Shown: piece after piece, positions 26,809-35,995 of the stretch
Layout of the letters: every line of letters begins with the position of its first letter
Numbering within the stretch: the stretch's first letter is position 1
Assembly (NCBI RefSeq): GCF_000701265.1
Contig: NZ_JNIA01000024.1
Span: forward strand, 121,169 to 185,168
Source of the DNA: Legionella wadsworthii DSM 21896 = ATCC 33877
Lineage (GTDB): Bacteria > Pseudomonadota > Gammaproteobacteria > Legionellales > Legionellaceae
Reading direction: 5' to 3'
Length of the DNA: 64,000 nt
Translations under genes and position numbers: made by a program
The notes under the pieces: model-generated
The model's input: the letters and a program-made list of their open reading frames with translations, nothing else
Database searches by the model: none
Told to the model about the DNA's origin: nothing

Positions 26809-27054
26809 TTATCTTTCAGAAACCTCTTTCCACCAATTTGTTTTAGTTTCCGTAGCCCAATGTTCATCACGCATACGAGCGACAAAAGCCTCAGCTTTTT
26901 CAGGGGAGGAAGATTTTTGATCGAGCTTGATGCACCAGTCCCATTCACCCGATGTAGACCACATGTTCTCAACGCCTTCCCACTTAGCCATGGCATTCAT
27001 TTCAGACATTGATTTATTACTTTTAACAAAAATGACACTATTCCATGCATTCAT
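26809..27054 (-). CDS. Small protein with ferredoxin-like fold features, unknown function
   Basis: The 81-residue protein has AAGGATAG six bases before the ATG. It opens with a beta strand (NAWNSVIFVKSN), a helix, a WSTSGEWDWCIKLDQ strand, then a helix (PEKAEAFVARMRDEHWA) and a Trp-rich end. Strand-helix-strand-helix order and size suggest a dimeric ferredoxin-like domain. It lies between effector candidates. There is no known motif. Confidence 0.6.
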   Translation of the reverse strand: MNAWNSVIFVKSNKSMSEMNAMAKWEGVENMWSTSGEWDWCIKLDQKSSSPEKAEAFVARMRDEHWATETKTNWWKEVSER

Positions 27055-27301
27055 TATTTACTATCCTTATAAATGTTTTCATAAAATGGCTTGAGTCTAT
27101 TCAAGCATATTAAGAATAAAATAATTATTGAGTTCTTTCCAATGGATTCATAAATTTTGTTTTTTATCATTTTCGATGCTTTATCTGGTATCTGAGCACT
27201 CGGTAAAAAATGACTGTTTATCATAAATATCACTGTTCTTAACAATACCATAAGCTTTTTTTGGTATTCTAATGGTCATGTCATTTTTAAATTATTAAAG
27301 A

Positions 27302-30300
27302 ATGTTTGATAAAACAAAAGCCCAAATTCTTGCAAGTTCTATAAATCACGATCAAGATACTGTAGCCCAACAATGGGCAAATACATTTATATTTAATTCT
27401 AAAGGGAATCAAGCTGTACCCATGGCACAGATGTTGCTCGCCTGTGTGGCTTGGGGGGACTTCAAAGTACGGCCCTATTTATCCAAATCACCGGAGTTAG
27501 GCGCCCCATCGGATCAGTTAAATATCGTAGATTATATCTCCCATGCCAGTCGGATTATTATCGATTATCAAGGGTTATCTGCATCAAATAAAGAAGAATT
27601 ATTAAGTCTTTTTCCTGGGCGGGGCGACAAAATATTTGCGCGTTCAGCGACACACAACGCCTATCGCGCCCCAACCGGCAAAGTCATCGAAGGAAAAGGA
27701 TTCTTATTGGGTGTTGTGGGGCAATTACCCTGGTTGATCAAAACACCACAAGATTTTGGAATCAATATAGCCATGGGTGGTGAAGGCCAACGTAATTATT
27801 ACGGAAAAAAAATATCGGACAATGGTTACAGTGGCCATTTCTATTTTCATCGAAATGACCCCGAAAGCCTGCTCATGCTCGGCTTAGAGCAATCCGCACC
27901 GGCGGGATCTCCCCTGGAGCTTGTTTGGGGTGGGAAAAAATATGATGATGAAGAACAACAATATCACGATCAATTCGGGCAAGGACATTCATTAGTAGGT
28001 GCTTCAGATACTTACACTGCAGCAGGATCCTTATATTTTAGTGATCCCGTCTATCAAACAAAATTGATGTTGGAAAAAGGGGTTTTTCCTCCTGATAAAT
28101 ACGGAGCAATGCAGGTTAAAGTAAACGATGAGAATTGGCCTCTTATCAAAGAATTTTTTCTCAAATTGACAGAGGTGTCTAAAAATGAGCGTGAAAAAGA
28201 GCAGCTCATTCAATTACTAAAATCCAAACCATCTACTGCAAAAGCAACCAAGGACGAGTATCTTAGTTATATTGCACTGGATTTTGATGCTTATTTGAAA
28301 CGTATTTATGAAGTATTTATTCAGGTGGAAGAATTAGATGTTGAAAGCCAGGGGAGGTTCTCTGTTTTACAAGCGAATCTACTGGCAACGATAAAATTAT
28401 TGCAAAAAGGGAATATCAGTAGCTATGAACGGTTCAAATTGCAAATTAGAGATTTAATTTCACTTCCTGATACTCCAGCAGAGTACCGAAATGCAATACT
28501 ACGGATTGCACAATTGTTTGAATTGCAAATCAAGATCGATCCCGAGCTTGAACGCACGAATCAGCAACTTTTATTAAAAACCCAATACGATGACTTACAG
28601 GAAGAAAGTAAAGCTGTTCTTGAAAAATTAACCGAGATCCAACTCTATTTTGAACGTAATCCTCCTGCTGAAGATCAGGTTGAATTAAAGCTGATTCTTC
28701 AAATTGTAGACAATCAAATTAGAATACTGAAAAATCCGCTCGGCCCTTTAGAAGAAGAAATTTTAGACATAAGTTCAAGCTGGGTCATGTGTGAGGTCCC
28801 TGACACCATTACTGTTGAATCCATTGATAAATTAAAAAGAACCATCGAGGAATCGAAGGACTTGTTACAGCAAAGTATTTTGACCTGTTCAAGAGATGTC
28901 TCTTTTTCTCAAGTATTGAAAGATTTAGATCACTATTTTCTACCTTTGTCTCAAGTCAATCTTCTTGATTACAAACAAATAAACATAAGTGATTTGGCAA
29001 AGCAGTTTAATGAATATATAGCGTCATTGGCAGAGCAAGCAGAAACGCTCAATCTCTGGGATCATCATCCCGAACAAACAGCGAATTTTTTTACTGCTTT
29101 TTCAGAAAAAAATAAGGAATTCGATTTCGGCTATGCCTTTATAGAGCAATACCGCGAAAGTACTATCCTAAAACGTTTATTATCCTTAGATCCTGAAACT
29201 ACAGGAACCAATCGCATCAAACCTTATGAAGTTCCGGCTGCACGATATAGACACCAGTATCCAGAGAGTTACTGGAATAAGGTAATCATGCTTCTTACAG
29301 CAGGGTCAGATGTTATTTCATTGTTGAGAACTTTAAAACAACTGCAGTTAGCCGATGTCCCTTGGGAGGGAATGAGCGAAACAGCTATTTCCTTAAAGGA
29401 AGCTGTAACACGATTTAAAGAAGCGAAAGAAAGTGTAGAAAATCATATTGAAAGAGCACCAAAAGTACCGAAACAGTCATTTGAAAGTCCTTATTTTTAT
29501 GCCATCAGTGACGAGTCCCTGCACCAAATGAGTGGGGCCCAACTTGCAACCATTTGTTTGGAAGAGTTAAATTCACCCAATCCCAGCATTTTGGTAAAAC
29601 GAATTATTCAAAACCAGAAGTTATGGGAAACACTTGATGAATGCTTGAAGACTGGCGCAATTGAACTTGCAGTGCGCAAAGACAATATCGAAGAAAAAAT
29701 TAAAACCCTTCGCCAAATTCGTCATTTTCATGAATTGATAGCAGCATTTAGAGAAAATAACCTTCTGATAAAAGGGGCGTTTTTAAGGGAGCTTCAGAGC
29801 CTGGTCAAAGATTGCACAGCTATTTTTGGTGCCGACGAAGCGCTTCGCGAGGTAGAAGAGGAATATGGAAAATTAAATGAATTTTTCACCCAATTACGAA
29901 ATCTCCAGGGCAGCCAAAATAAATATGAAGCGCTTTTACAATTAGAACAACAGTATGAAAGGCTTACGGAAAAAGAGAAAACGGATTACAAATCCCAAAT
30001 GCTTGATGCAGTACAAAGTGTTTATGAATTTTCTCTTTCACAATTACACCCATTACAAACCATTGATAATAAAATTGAAATTTTTAATATCTTAGCTAAT
30101 GTGTATGCCAAATTATCTCCTACTGCTAAAGAGGAATACCAATTGGTGCAGGATGTAAAACAAAAAGAAAACGATCTGTTTAAAATCCATGTCCAATTAA
30201 AAAATGCCGGTTCAGTGAAAGAGAAGCGAGATGTATTTAATCAACCTTTATTTAATCAGGCATTACGTGATTTTGAAACTGTATCTCGTGATATTGCCTC

Positions 30301-31012
30301 TGAATCTGCTAAAAAGGTACATAAACAATTAGTACGTGCAGAATTAATCTATAATAGTCTTGAACAATCTGGAGTTATTAAACAAGATTCTCCGACAGAT
30401 GAGATCGATATATTTCTTAATCAAGATCCCATGCTTAAGAAGACCCTTCAAAAGCAATTAATTGAAACAGTATTGCAAGATAAAATTTTTAGAGATGAAA
30501 TTCTCAAAAAAGAGAAAGCTCATAGTTTCTCCCCTGTATTGATTCAAGATTTATTGACTATAAAGCAATTCCGGGATCAGAAAATAAAACTCAGCGAAGA
30601 GAAAAATTATGGTGAAGAATATAATCAATCGATAAATAATTTTTATCAACAAGCATTGGCAATCCGTTTATCAGAAAAACCAATAAAGCAACAGGTACAA
30701 GAGATATTAAACACCGCACATAAAGAATTTAAACAACGTGATGAGGGACTTCGTCTAATAGCCGATGTGGTCATGCTGGTGAGTTCGTTAGCGGGTGTAG
30801 GCCTTCTGGTCGGTGCAGGACGTCTTGCTTTAGGAAAAACTTTTTTCTTCAGCAGCTATATGAATGAAAAGAAAAATCAAGCACTGGGAAATACTTTGGT
30901 TGCGAATTATTTGAGTCCCTTAATAACTGATCGAGAGGCTGAATTAATAAATGATTGGCTTCAGTCTGATGAGGACGAGAATAAACCTTTATTCAGCGCT
31001 CCTGGTGCTTAA
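27302..31012 (+). CDS. Very large (1236-residue) protein, probable effector
   Basis: There is no signal peptide. Residues about 1-300 form a compact, enzyme-like domain rich in conserved-looking Gly/His/Asp motifs: ARSATHNAYRAPTGK, INIAMGGEGQRNYYGKK, YSGHFYFHRNDPES, and GHSLVGASDTYTAAGSLYF. I do not recognise its reaction. Residues 300-1150 are long helices with coiled-coil character. A hydrophobic stretch near 1160-1190 (VVMLVSSLAGVGLLVGAG) could associate with membrane. The C-terminus is acidic (DEDENKPLFSAPGA), as in Dot/Icm substrates. The upstream ribosome site is weak (AAAGA). The N-terminal domain was compared by eye with the LnaB S-HxxxE family; no HxxxE was found. Confidence 0.65.
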   Translation: MFDKTKAQILASSINHDQDTVAQQWANTFIFNSKGNQAVPMAQMLLACVAWGDFKVRPYLSKSPELGAPSDQLNIVDYISHASRIIIDYQGLSASNKEELLSLFPGRGDKIFARSATHNAYRAPTGKVIEGKGFLLGVVGQLPWLIKTPQDFGINIAMGGEGQRNYYGKKISDNGYSGHFYFHRNDPESLLMLGLEQSAPAGSPLELVWGGKKYDDEEQQYHDQFGQGHSLVGASDTYTAAGSLYFSDPVYQTKLMLEKGVFPPDKYGAMQVKVNDENWPLIKEFFLKLTEVSKNEREKEQLIQLLKSKPSTAKATKDEYLSYIALDFDAYLKRIYEVFIQVEELDVESQGRFSVLQANLLATIKLLQKGNISSYERFKLQIRDLISLPDTPAEYRNAILRIAQLFELQIKIDPELERTNQQLLLKTQYDDLQEESKAVLEKLTEIQLYFERNPPAEDQVELKLILQIVDNQIRILKNPLGPLEEEILDISSSWVMCEVPDTITVESIDKLKRTIEESKDLLQQSILTCSRDVSFSQVLKDLDHYFLPLSQVNLLDYKQINISDLAKQFNEYIASLAEQAETLNLWDHHPEQTANFFTAFSEKNKEFDFGYAFIEQYRESTILKRLLSLDPETTGTNRIKPYEVPAARYRHQYPESYWNKVIMLLTAGSDVISLLRTLKQLQLADVPWEGMSETAISLKEAVTRFKEAKESVENHIERAPKVPKQSFESPYFYAISDESLHQMSGAQLATICLEELNSPNPSILVKRIIQNQKLWETLDECLKTGAIELAVRKDNIEEKIKTLRQIRHFHELIAAFRENNLLIKGAFLRELQSLVKDCTAIFGADEALREVEEEYGKLNEFFTQLRNLQGSQNKYEALLQLEQQYERLTEKEKTDYKSQMLDAVQSVYEFSLSQLHPLQTIDNKIEIFNILANVYAKLSPTAKEEYQLVQDVKQKENDLFKIHVQLKNAGSVKEKRDVFNQPLFNQALRDFETVSRDIASESAKKVHKQLVRAELIYNSLEQSGVIKQDSPTDEIDIFLNQDPMLKKTLQKQLIETVLQDKIFRDEILKKEKAHSFSPVLIQDLLTIKQFRDQKIKLSEEKNYGEEYNQSINNFYQQALAIRLSEKPIKQQVQEILNTAHKEFKQRDEGLRLIADVVMLVSSLAGVGLLVGAGRLALGKTFFFSSYMNEKKNQALGNTLVANYLSPLITDREAELINDWLQSDEDENKPLFSAPGA

Positions 31013-31036
31013 ACCTGAGTAAATGGTTTAGTGGGG

Positions 31037-31064
31037 CCCGGTATCTCTTGCAGAGCATACCGGG
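31037..31064. terminator. Strong hairpin between convergent genes
   Basis: CCCGGTAT and ATACCGGG form an eight-base-pair stem, continued by CTCT-TGC-AGAG. It lies between the stop codons of the giant protein gene and the beta-barrel gene and probably serves both. Confidence 0.75.
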
Positions 31065-31076
31065 TTCTAGAGTTAG

Positions 31077-31976
31077 CTAAAAATAGCAATTCACCGCCAG
31101 TGTCCCTGTCACGAATTCGGATGCGTGCGGTCCTGTAACTGAAAACCAAACTCCGCCAATAATACCTATATTTGAATTAATATTGTATTCCAGTGCAGGT
31201 GCCAATGAAACTTGGTTGTTGGCAGTTCCGCCCACTCCCGCAACAGTTCCTCCAGGAGTAAATCCTGGGTTGCCTACGAAATTACTTCCTGGACTATGTA
31301 CAAAAAGCACTTCAAAAACCGGAACCCAATTTTGAGTTAATGTGTATTCAAAGGCCAAATCTGCAGAATAGCTATTTTCGAGTTTTACTTTTCCTTTAGT
31401 CCCCAAAGTACCGCCAAAGGCATTGACATTATGAACATTCACATCACTAAATTTTGCGCCAACCAAACTCAAACGCGTGCGCAAGTAATGTTCCTGAGAG
31501 AGCTGGATTAATTTTTGGAAGTTAAAACCCAGGTAAGTTTGATAAGCTCCTATACCTGTTTGATCAGTACCCAATTTATTAGGATCTAAGTTTTCGAATC
31601 GTCCTGTAGGGAAAACCTCTTGAAGGACGAGACGGAGATCAGGAATCCAGGAGTTCTCTTTTTGGCGTAGTACTTGAAAACCTAAAGCCATACTGTAATC
31701 CCCAATACCGTTTCCGCGCTGATCTTTGACCCAACTGTAATCGTAAGGCAAGGAGGCTTGTAAATCTAGAAAACTTAGAATACCTAGGCTTATAATCGGT
31801 GTGACTTCAAAATTTCGAAATCCATGGGGGTATCCGCTGTAAAAGAAATAAGGTTCAAAATTCATATGTCCTGCGGGTATTGTTTTTCCAGCGGGTGCAA
31901 GTAGAGGACCTGTGAACCATGGGCCTGCAAACGCAGCATTGGCAAAAAAAAGTAAAGAGAGAAATCTTAAACGCAT
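31077..31976 (-). CDS. Putative outer-membrane beta-barrel protein
   Basis: The 299-residue protein has a signal peptide (residues 1-17, NAAFA-GPW). The mature protein is a series of amphipathic strands rich in Gly, Tyr, Asn and Phe (FEPYFFYSGYPHG, GIGDYSMALGFQVL, YSADLAFEYTLT, SLAPALEYNINS) and ends in Phe (VNCYF), a usual BAM-recognised signature. The strand pattern resembles transporter/porin-like barrels of the MetA/phenol-pathway type, but the substrate is unknown. It ends at a strong terminator. Confidence 0.7.
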   Translation of the reverse strand: MRLRFLSLLFFANAAFAGPWFTGPLLAPAGKTIPAGHMNFEPYFFYSGYPHGFRNFEVTPIISLGILSFLDLQASLPYDYSWVKDQRGNGIGDYSMALGFQVLRQKENSWIPDLRLVLQEVFPTGRFENLDPNKLGTDQTGIGAYQTYLGFNFQKLIQLSQEHYLRTRLSLVGAKFSDVNVHNVNAFGGTLGTKGKVKLENSYSADLAFEYTLTQNWVPVFEVLFVHSPGSNFVGNPGFTPGGTVAGVGGTANNQVSLAPALEYNINSNIGIIGGVWFSVTGPHASEFVTGTLAVNCYF

Positions 31977-32148
31977 GATGAAATTTATTCTTATGATGAG
32001 TTGGAAATAGAATTTAAAACTTTTTTCATATGAATGGAATCTATTTTTAAGCAGTTCTTCGATTTTTATATGAATTATTTTGGCAAAATCCTATTAGTTT
32101 TTTTAAAATACCTTAAAGATTCCATAATGTTTTAATAAGAAACATTCT

Positions 32149-32868
32149 TTAGAGGTTTAACGAACGCAACAAATGACTGACAAAAGGTAAAAATAAGGAA
32201 TTTAAAAGTCCAACCAGAATCATTGCCAAACTTGCAACAGCGCCTTCTGTTTGTCCTATTTTATGGGCCTGTGCTGTGCCCGCAGCATGGGCACCAACGC
32301 CAAAAAGAGCTCCGCGGGCAAGGGGGGAACGAAAAGAAAAAAATTTTAGGATGAGCTCACCCATGATTGCCCCTAAAATACCGGTAATGATGACGAATAT
32401 TGCTGTAAGCTCTGGAAGTCCTCCTACGTCAAGTGACACTTTCACCGCAAATGGGGAACTTATGGATCGTGGGAGCATACTTAAGCGGATGCTTTCATCA
32501 AGCCCGACAACCCTTGATAAAGACCAGCTAGATAATATAGCAGTGAAACTTCCTGCGAATACTCCCAGTAAAAGTACTGGCCAATGTTGGCGGATGAGTG
32601 CGCGCCTTTCATAAATGGGTATTGCAAAAGCTACAGTCACGGGGCCGATGAACTGGAGAAGCCATTCGGTACTACGAAGATATTCTTGATAATCGGCATG
32701 GAGCAAAAGAACAAATCCTGATATGGAAAAGGGGGTTAATAAAAGCGGCATTAACCACCAATAATCCAAGCGCCTATATATTTTTTTAACGACAAAATAC
32801 AGACAAATCGTAATGACTGACCAAAAAACTCCTCTTACCAGAGGATCAGATGTAATGTGACTTAGCAC
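32149..32868 (-). CDS. lrgB: LrgB/CidB-family membrane protein
   Basis: The 239-residue protein has six or seven helices. Family landmarks are LLSWSL-type loops after helix 4, LPRSISSPFAVKVS, GILGAIMGELILKF and the conserved GVGAHAAGTAQAHKIG with its histidines. I chose the GTG at 32868, which has GGAG eight bases upstream; a TTG 11 codons earlier is unlikely. It overlaps the lrgA 3' end by about 23 bases, implying translational coupling. LrgB and LrgA form a membrane pair that influences murein hydrolase export and also transports pyruvate-like anions in some bacteria. Confidence 0.85.
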   Translation of the reverse strand: MLSHITSDPLVRGVFWSVITICLYFVVKKIYRRLDYWWLMPLLLTPFSISGFVLLLHADYQEYLRSTEWLLQFIGPVTVAFAIPIYERRALIRQHWPVLLLGVFAGSFTAILSSWSLSRVVGLDESIRLSMLPRSISSPFAVKVSLDVGGLPELTAIFVIITGILGAIMGELILKFFSFRSPLARGALFGVGAHAAGTAQAHKIGQTEGAVASLAMILVGLLNSLFLPFVSHLLRSLNL

Positions 32869-33247
32869 GCTGAGCTCTCCAATTGTAATAAAAGTCCACA
32901 ACAGTGGCAGTGACCAACATCACACAAAGTGTACTTAGCAGAATAACAAAGAGAATTTTAATACCTAAAATACCGATAAACTCATGATGCTTCAGTATTG
33001 AAAGCACTGCTGGAATTAAAAATAACAACATATCTGCAAGAATTAATTCTGCACCTTGTTTTATGAGGTTCAGTGTTAAACGTTTCGTGGCTAAAAGGAG
33101 TAAAACCATGCCAAGACCAAAAATTCCCCCAGAAAAAGGTAGTTTTAATAAGTGAACAATGAGTTCGCTTGCAAGCCAAAACAAACACACCAAACCAATC
33201 TGGAGTAGCGAATGCTGCTGAATTTTTAATGTTATATATTTATTCAT
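32846..33247 (-). CDS. lrgA: LrgA/CidA-family holin-like protein
   Basis: The 133-residue protein has four helices. The family segment LLKLPFSGGIFGLGMVLLLL and the ADMLLFLIPAVLSIL segment are visible. The start at 33247 has AGGA eight bases upstream; an ATG three codons earlier follows that site directly. It is first gene of the lrgAB operon, with a divergent LysR regulator 93 bp away, the cidR-cidA layout. LrgA/CidA proteins oligomerise like holins. Confidence 0.85.
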   Translation of the reverse strand: MNKYITLKIQQHSLLQIGLVCLFWLASELIVHLLKLPFSGGIFGLGMVLLLLATKRLTLNLIKQGAELILADMLLFLIPAVLSILKHHEFIGILGIKILFVILLSTLCVMLVTATVVDFYYNWRAQRAKSHYI

Positions 33248-33339
33248 TGTGCTCATCCTAATGCGTCGTAGTGTATACTTTTATCATCAATGAATAAAAT
33301 GAATTTACTGACTACTTATCATTCTAAAATGGAATAACT

Positions 33340-34227
33340 ATGGAATTTAAATTAATACGTACATTTGTTGAGGTTATTCGTCAAAACAGCTTTTCAAAAG
33401 CGGCAGAAAATCTTTTTGCAACACAGTCTACTGTGAGTAAAGCAATGAAGCAGTTGGAGGAAGAGTTAGGTATGACACTCATAGAACGCTTTAAAAAGCG
33501 TAATATCCCGACTGCTGCAGGAGAAATTGTTTACCGTCGAGGAATCAAGTTGCTTGCAGAGCGGGATGATCTCATTAAAGAACTGGACGCAATTCGCGGT
33601 TTGAAACAAGGACAGCTTCGCTTGGGCATTGCCCCTGTAGGAAGCGATACATTATTTGCCCCTCTTTTTGCACTTTATAGACAACGCTATCCTGGAATCG
33701 AAGTGAAACTGGTGGAACATGGGGGCGATAAGCTTGCAGAATGCTTAAGAGAAGGTGAAATTGACTTTGCGGGTACCTTATTACCTGTTGCTGAAGAGTT
33801 TGACTCACAGCTCCTTTGCAGTGAGCCTCTCGTGGTTCTCATGTCTGCGGGACATCCCCTAGCCAAAAAGTCTTTTGTTTCTTTGCAGCAGCTTAGAGAG
33901 ACTCCATTTGTTTTGTTTTCAAGTGGGTTTGCATTACATCGGATGATTTTGGATGCATGTGATCGTGCAGGTTTTAAACCGAAAATCGTTGCCCAAAGCA
34001 ATCAAATTGATTTCATGGTAGCCCTTGTAACCGCAGGTTTAGGCGTTGCATTCTTGCCTCGGATGATTGCTTTGGAGCGACTAAATTCTCAAATACATGC
34101 GCCATTACTCCATGGAGAGGAGTTTCGGTGGAACATGTCTATGACCTGGAGACGTGATGCATATCTTTCTGATGCTGCAAAAGCATGGTTAGCTCTGGTG
34201 CAAGAAGTCCATTCCAAAAAATCATAA
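33340..34227 (+). CDS. LysR-family regulator, CidR-like
   Basis: The 295-residue protein has an N-terminal winged helix (about 1-60, FVEVIRQNSFSKAAENLFATQSTVSKAMKQLEEELG) and a periplasmic-binding-like effector domain (about 90-290). Its head-to-head position with lrgA suggests that it controls lrgAB, as CidR does in other bacteria in response to acetate or pyruvate. The regulatory target is inferred from context. Confidence 0.83.
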   Translation: MEFKLIRTFVEVIRQNSFSKAAENLFATQSTVSKAMKQLEEELGMTLIERFKKRNIPTAAGEIVYRRGIKLLAERDDLIKELDAIRGLKQGQLRLGIAPVGSDTLFAPLFALYRQRYPGIEVKLVEHGGDKLAECLREGEIDFAGTLLPVAEEFDSQLLCSEPLVVLMSAGHPLAKKSFVSLQQLRETPFVLFSSGFALHRMILDACDRAGFKPKIVAQSNQIDFMVALVTAGLGVAFLPRMIALERLNSQIHAPLLHGEEFRWNMSMTWRRDAYLSDAAKAWLALVQEVHSKKS

Positions 34228-34271
34228 TATTGGAACATGAAATCCACATGCACGTTAATCTATCATTTCCT

Positions 34272-34304
34272 AAAAAAGGGGTTGGATCAAAACTGCTCCA
34301 ACCC
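34272..34304 (-). terminator. Rho-independent terminator of the aminotransferase gene
   Basis: GGGTTGGA and TCCAACCC form a perfect eight-base-pair stem. On the minus strand it is followed by CCTTTTTT, the classical T run. The aminotransferase stop codon at 34314 is ten bases upstream. It also lies after the convergent LysR gene. Confidence 0.85.
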
Positions 34305-34313
34305 TGATTTATA

Positions 34314-35651
34314 TTACAGAGTATACAATCGTTGTATCTCGGATAAGGATTTTTCTATTGTTTCAAGAATAAAATTAACCTGTTCCAGATTGATACTCAA
34401 AGGAGGGGCGATACGAAAAACATTACCATATTGTCCTCCTTTCCCAACTAATAGCCCTTTATCTTTACACAGATCCATGAGCTGAAATGCCTCTTCAGAT
34501 GCCGGAGTTTTGGTTATTGGATCTTTTACCAACTCGATTCCCAAAAGCAATCCGCGTCCTCGAACATCTCCAATAAGAGAATATTTTTTTTGCAATTGAT
34601 GAAAACCATCTTTTAGCAGGGCCCCCATAATTCGTGCATTTTCCACCAGTTGTTCTTCTTTAATAATGTCTAAAGTAAGTTTTGACTGAATCATTTGCAA
34701 GGGATCACCTGCAAAGGTATTGAAATATGTTTTCCCCGTCATTGTTTCTGCGACATCTGTTTTCATGAGTACAGCGCCAACAGCAGCCCCGTTTCCAAAA
34801 CCTTTGGCCATGGTCACCATATCTGCATCAATGTTCAATGTTTTTGTCAGTAACAGGTCGCCTCCACCACGTCCTGCGCCCGTTTGGACTTCATCACTGA
34901 TGTATTTACCGCCGTAATTATGAACGATGCGCGCGACTTCATTGAAGTATTCATCTGGAGGGGTAATAAAACCGCCTACGCCCAGCACAGGTTCTAATAT
35001 AAAAGCTGCAATTTTACCGTGAGTAGAATTTTGAATGGTGGTTTCCACATTTTTAGCACATTCTAAATTACAACTTTCAGGTTTTTGATTGAAAGGACAG
35101 CGATAGCAATAGGGTTCAAGCGCTGAGGTTACTCCGGTTACTGGCTGGCCTTTGAATCGCCAGATTGAGTGCCCACATGAGGCAAGTGCAGCCGAAGTTC
35201 CTCCATGATAGGAATGCCGCACATTCACCACCATCGTTTCACCTGTTGCATGACGTGCCGCCATTATGGCTAATTCGTTGGCCTCGGAGCCAGAATTGGT
35301 AAAAGATACTCTATCCATACCATTAGGTGCTTCCTCAAGCAAACTTTCAGCTGTTTCTATGGGCGCTTGATGTAAATAAAGTAAAGTTGTATGTTGGATG
35401 ACATCATTCTCAAGCGCTTCAATGAGTGCTTTTTTAATTTTTGGATGATTATGTCCCGCGGAGATGCATACAATTCCGCCTATGGCATCAAGGTATTGTT
35501 TTCCTTCAGAATCCCATACATAAGCACCTTGTGCTTTTATCAATTGAATGGGTTCTTTATGATAAAATGCAGCGGTAGGTAAAAAGTGATTTTTTCTAAA
35601 ATCGATGAGTTCTTCATTCGAGCGTTTTTGTAATTGTTCCTTTTCATTCAT
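34314..35651 (-). CDS. Class III PLP-dependent aminotransferase (AGXT2/4-aminobutyrate type)
   Basis: The 445-residue protein has the class III pattern: YLDAIGGIVCISAGHNHP, FTNSGSEANELAIMAAR (PLP phosphate site), RHSYHGGT, ISDEVQTGAGRGG (cofactor Asp), and the Schiff-base Lys in TMAKGFGNGAAVGA. The form resembles alanine-glyoxylate/beta-aminoisobutyrate aminotransferases; the amino donor is not known. A CxxC...CNLEC cluster near residues 205-225 is unusual and could bind a metal. The ATG at 35651 is chosen (AAGGA nine bases upstream); the frame extends 25 codons upstream without a site. A 51-codon frame overlaps its start by eight bases. Confidence 0.85.
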   Translation of the reverse strand: MNEKEQLQKRSNEELIDFRKNHFLPTAAFYHKEPIQLIKAQGAYVWDSEGKQYLDAIGGIVCISAGHNHPKIKKALIEALENDVIQHTTLLYLHQAPIETAESLLEEAPNGMDRVSFTNSGSEANELAIMAARHATGETMVVNVRHSYHGGTSAALASCGHSIWRFKGQPVTGVTSALEPYCYRCPFNQKPESCNLECAKNVETTIQNSTHGKIAAFILEPVLGVGGFITPPDEYFNEVARIVHNYGGKYISDEVQTGAGRGGGDLLLTKTLNIDADMVTMAKGFGNGAAVGAVLMKTDVAETMTGKTYFNTFAGDPLQMIQSKLTLDIIKEEQLVENARIMGALLKDGFHQLQKKYSLIGDVRGRGLLLGIELVKDPITKTPASEEAFQLMDLCKDKGLLVGKGGQYGNVFRIAPPLSINLEQVNFILETIEKSLSEIQRLYTL

Positions 35652-35799
35652 ACCATTTTTTCCTTTGATGTTTATGCCGACTTGAGCTTGTAAATAAAGA
35701 GTTTTTGTTAACACCTTGTATTTCAAGATCTTGTTGATATACTTTAAGCGCGATGCTTTTCGTACTTGTTTTTTGGATATTCAATTCTTTGGATTTCAT
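35644..35799 (-). CDS. Possible 51-residue upstream protein overlapping the aminotransferase start
   Basis: An ATG frame on the minus strand begins MKSKELNIQKTSTKSIALK and ends RKKWYE, with its stop inside the aminotransferase start region (overlap of eight bases). GGAG lies 12 bases upstream, longer than ideal. The composition is polar and basic. It may be a coupled small gene or leader. No family is recognised. Confidence 0.3.
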   Translation of the reverse strand: MKSKELNIQKTSTKSIALKVYQQDLEIQGVNKNSLFTSSSRHKHQRKKWYE

Positions 35800-35995
35800 C
35801 TTTTTATCATTCTCCTATTGTATTTTAAAAATATTTAAATTGAAGGCTGGTGGTTATTGGGTTGAAAAGTCCACCTACGTTCTAGGTCCTGGTACTTTGA
35901 ATATAAGCTTGTGTTATGCCCCGGAAGGTGGTAAGAAAGTGATTAATATGCAGGCAAGCAACAAGACTAATCATAGCAATATGAAATGCTATTCA

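Noticed and set aside
27054..27251. 65-codon minus-strand frame upstream of the small gene at 26809
   Set aside because: It lacks a ribosome site and recognisable sequence; it lies in AT-rich promoter DNA.
27302..28260. Possible LnaB-like (S-HxxxE) domain in the giant protein
   Set aside because: No HxxxE motif was found near the candidate Ser or His residues; the domain stays unassigned.
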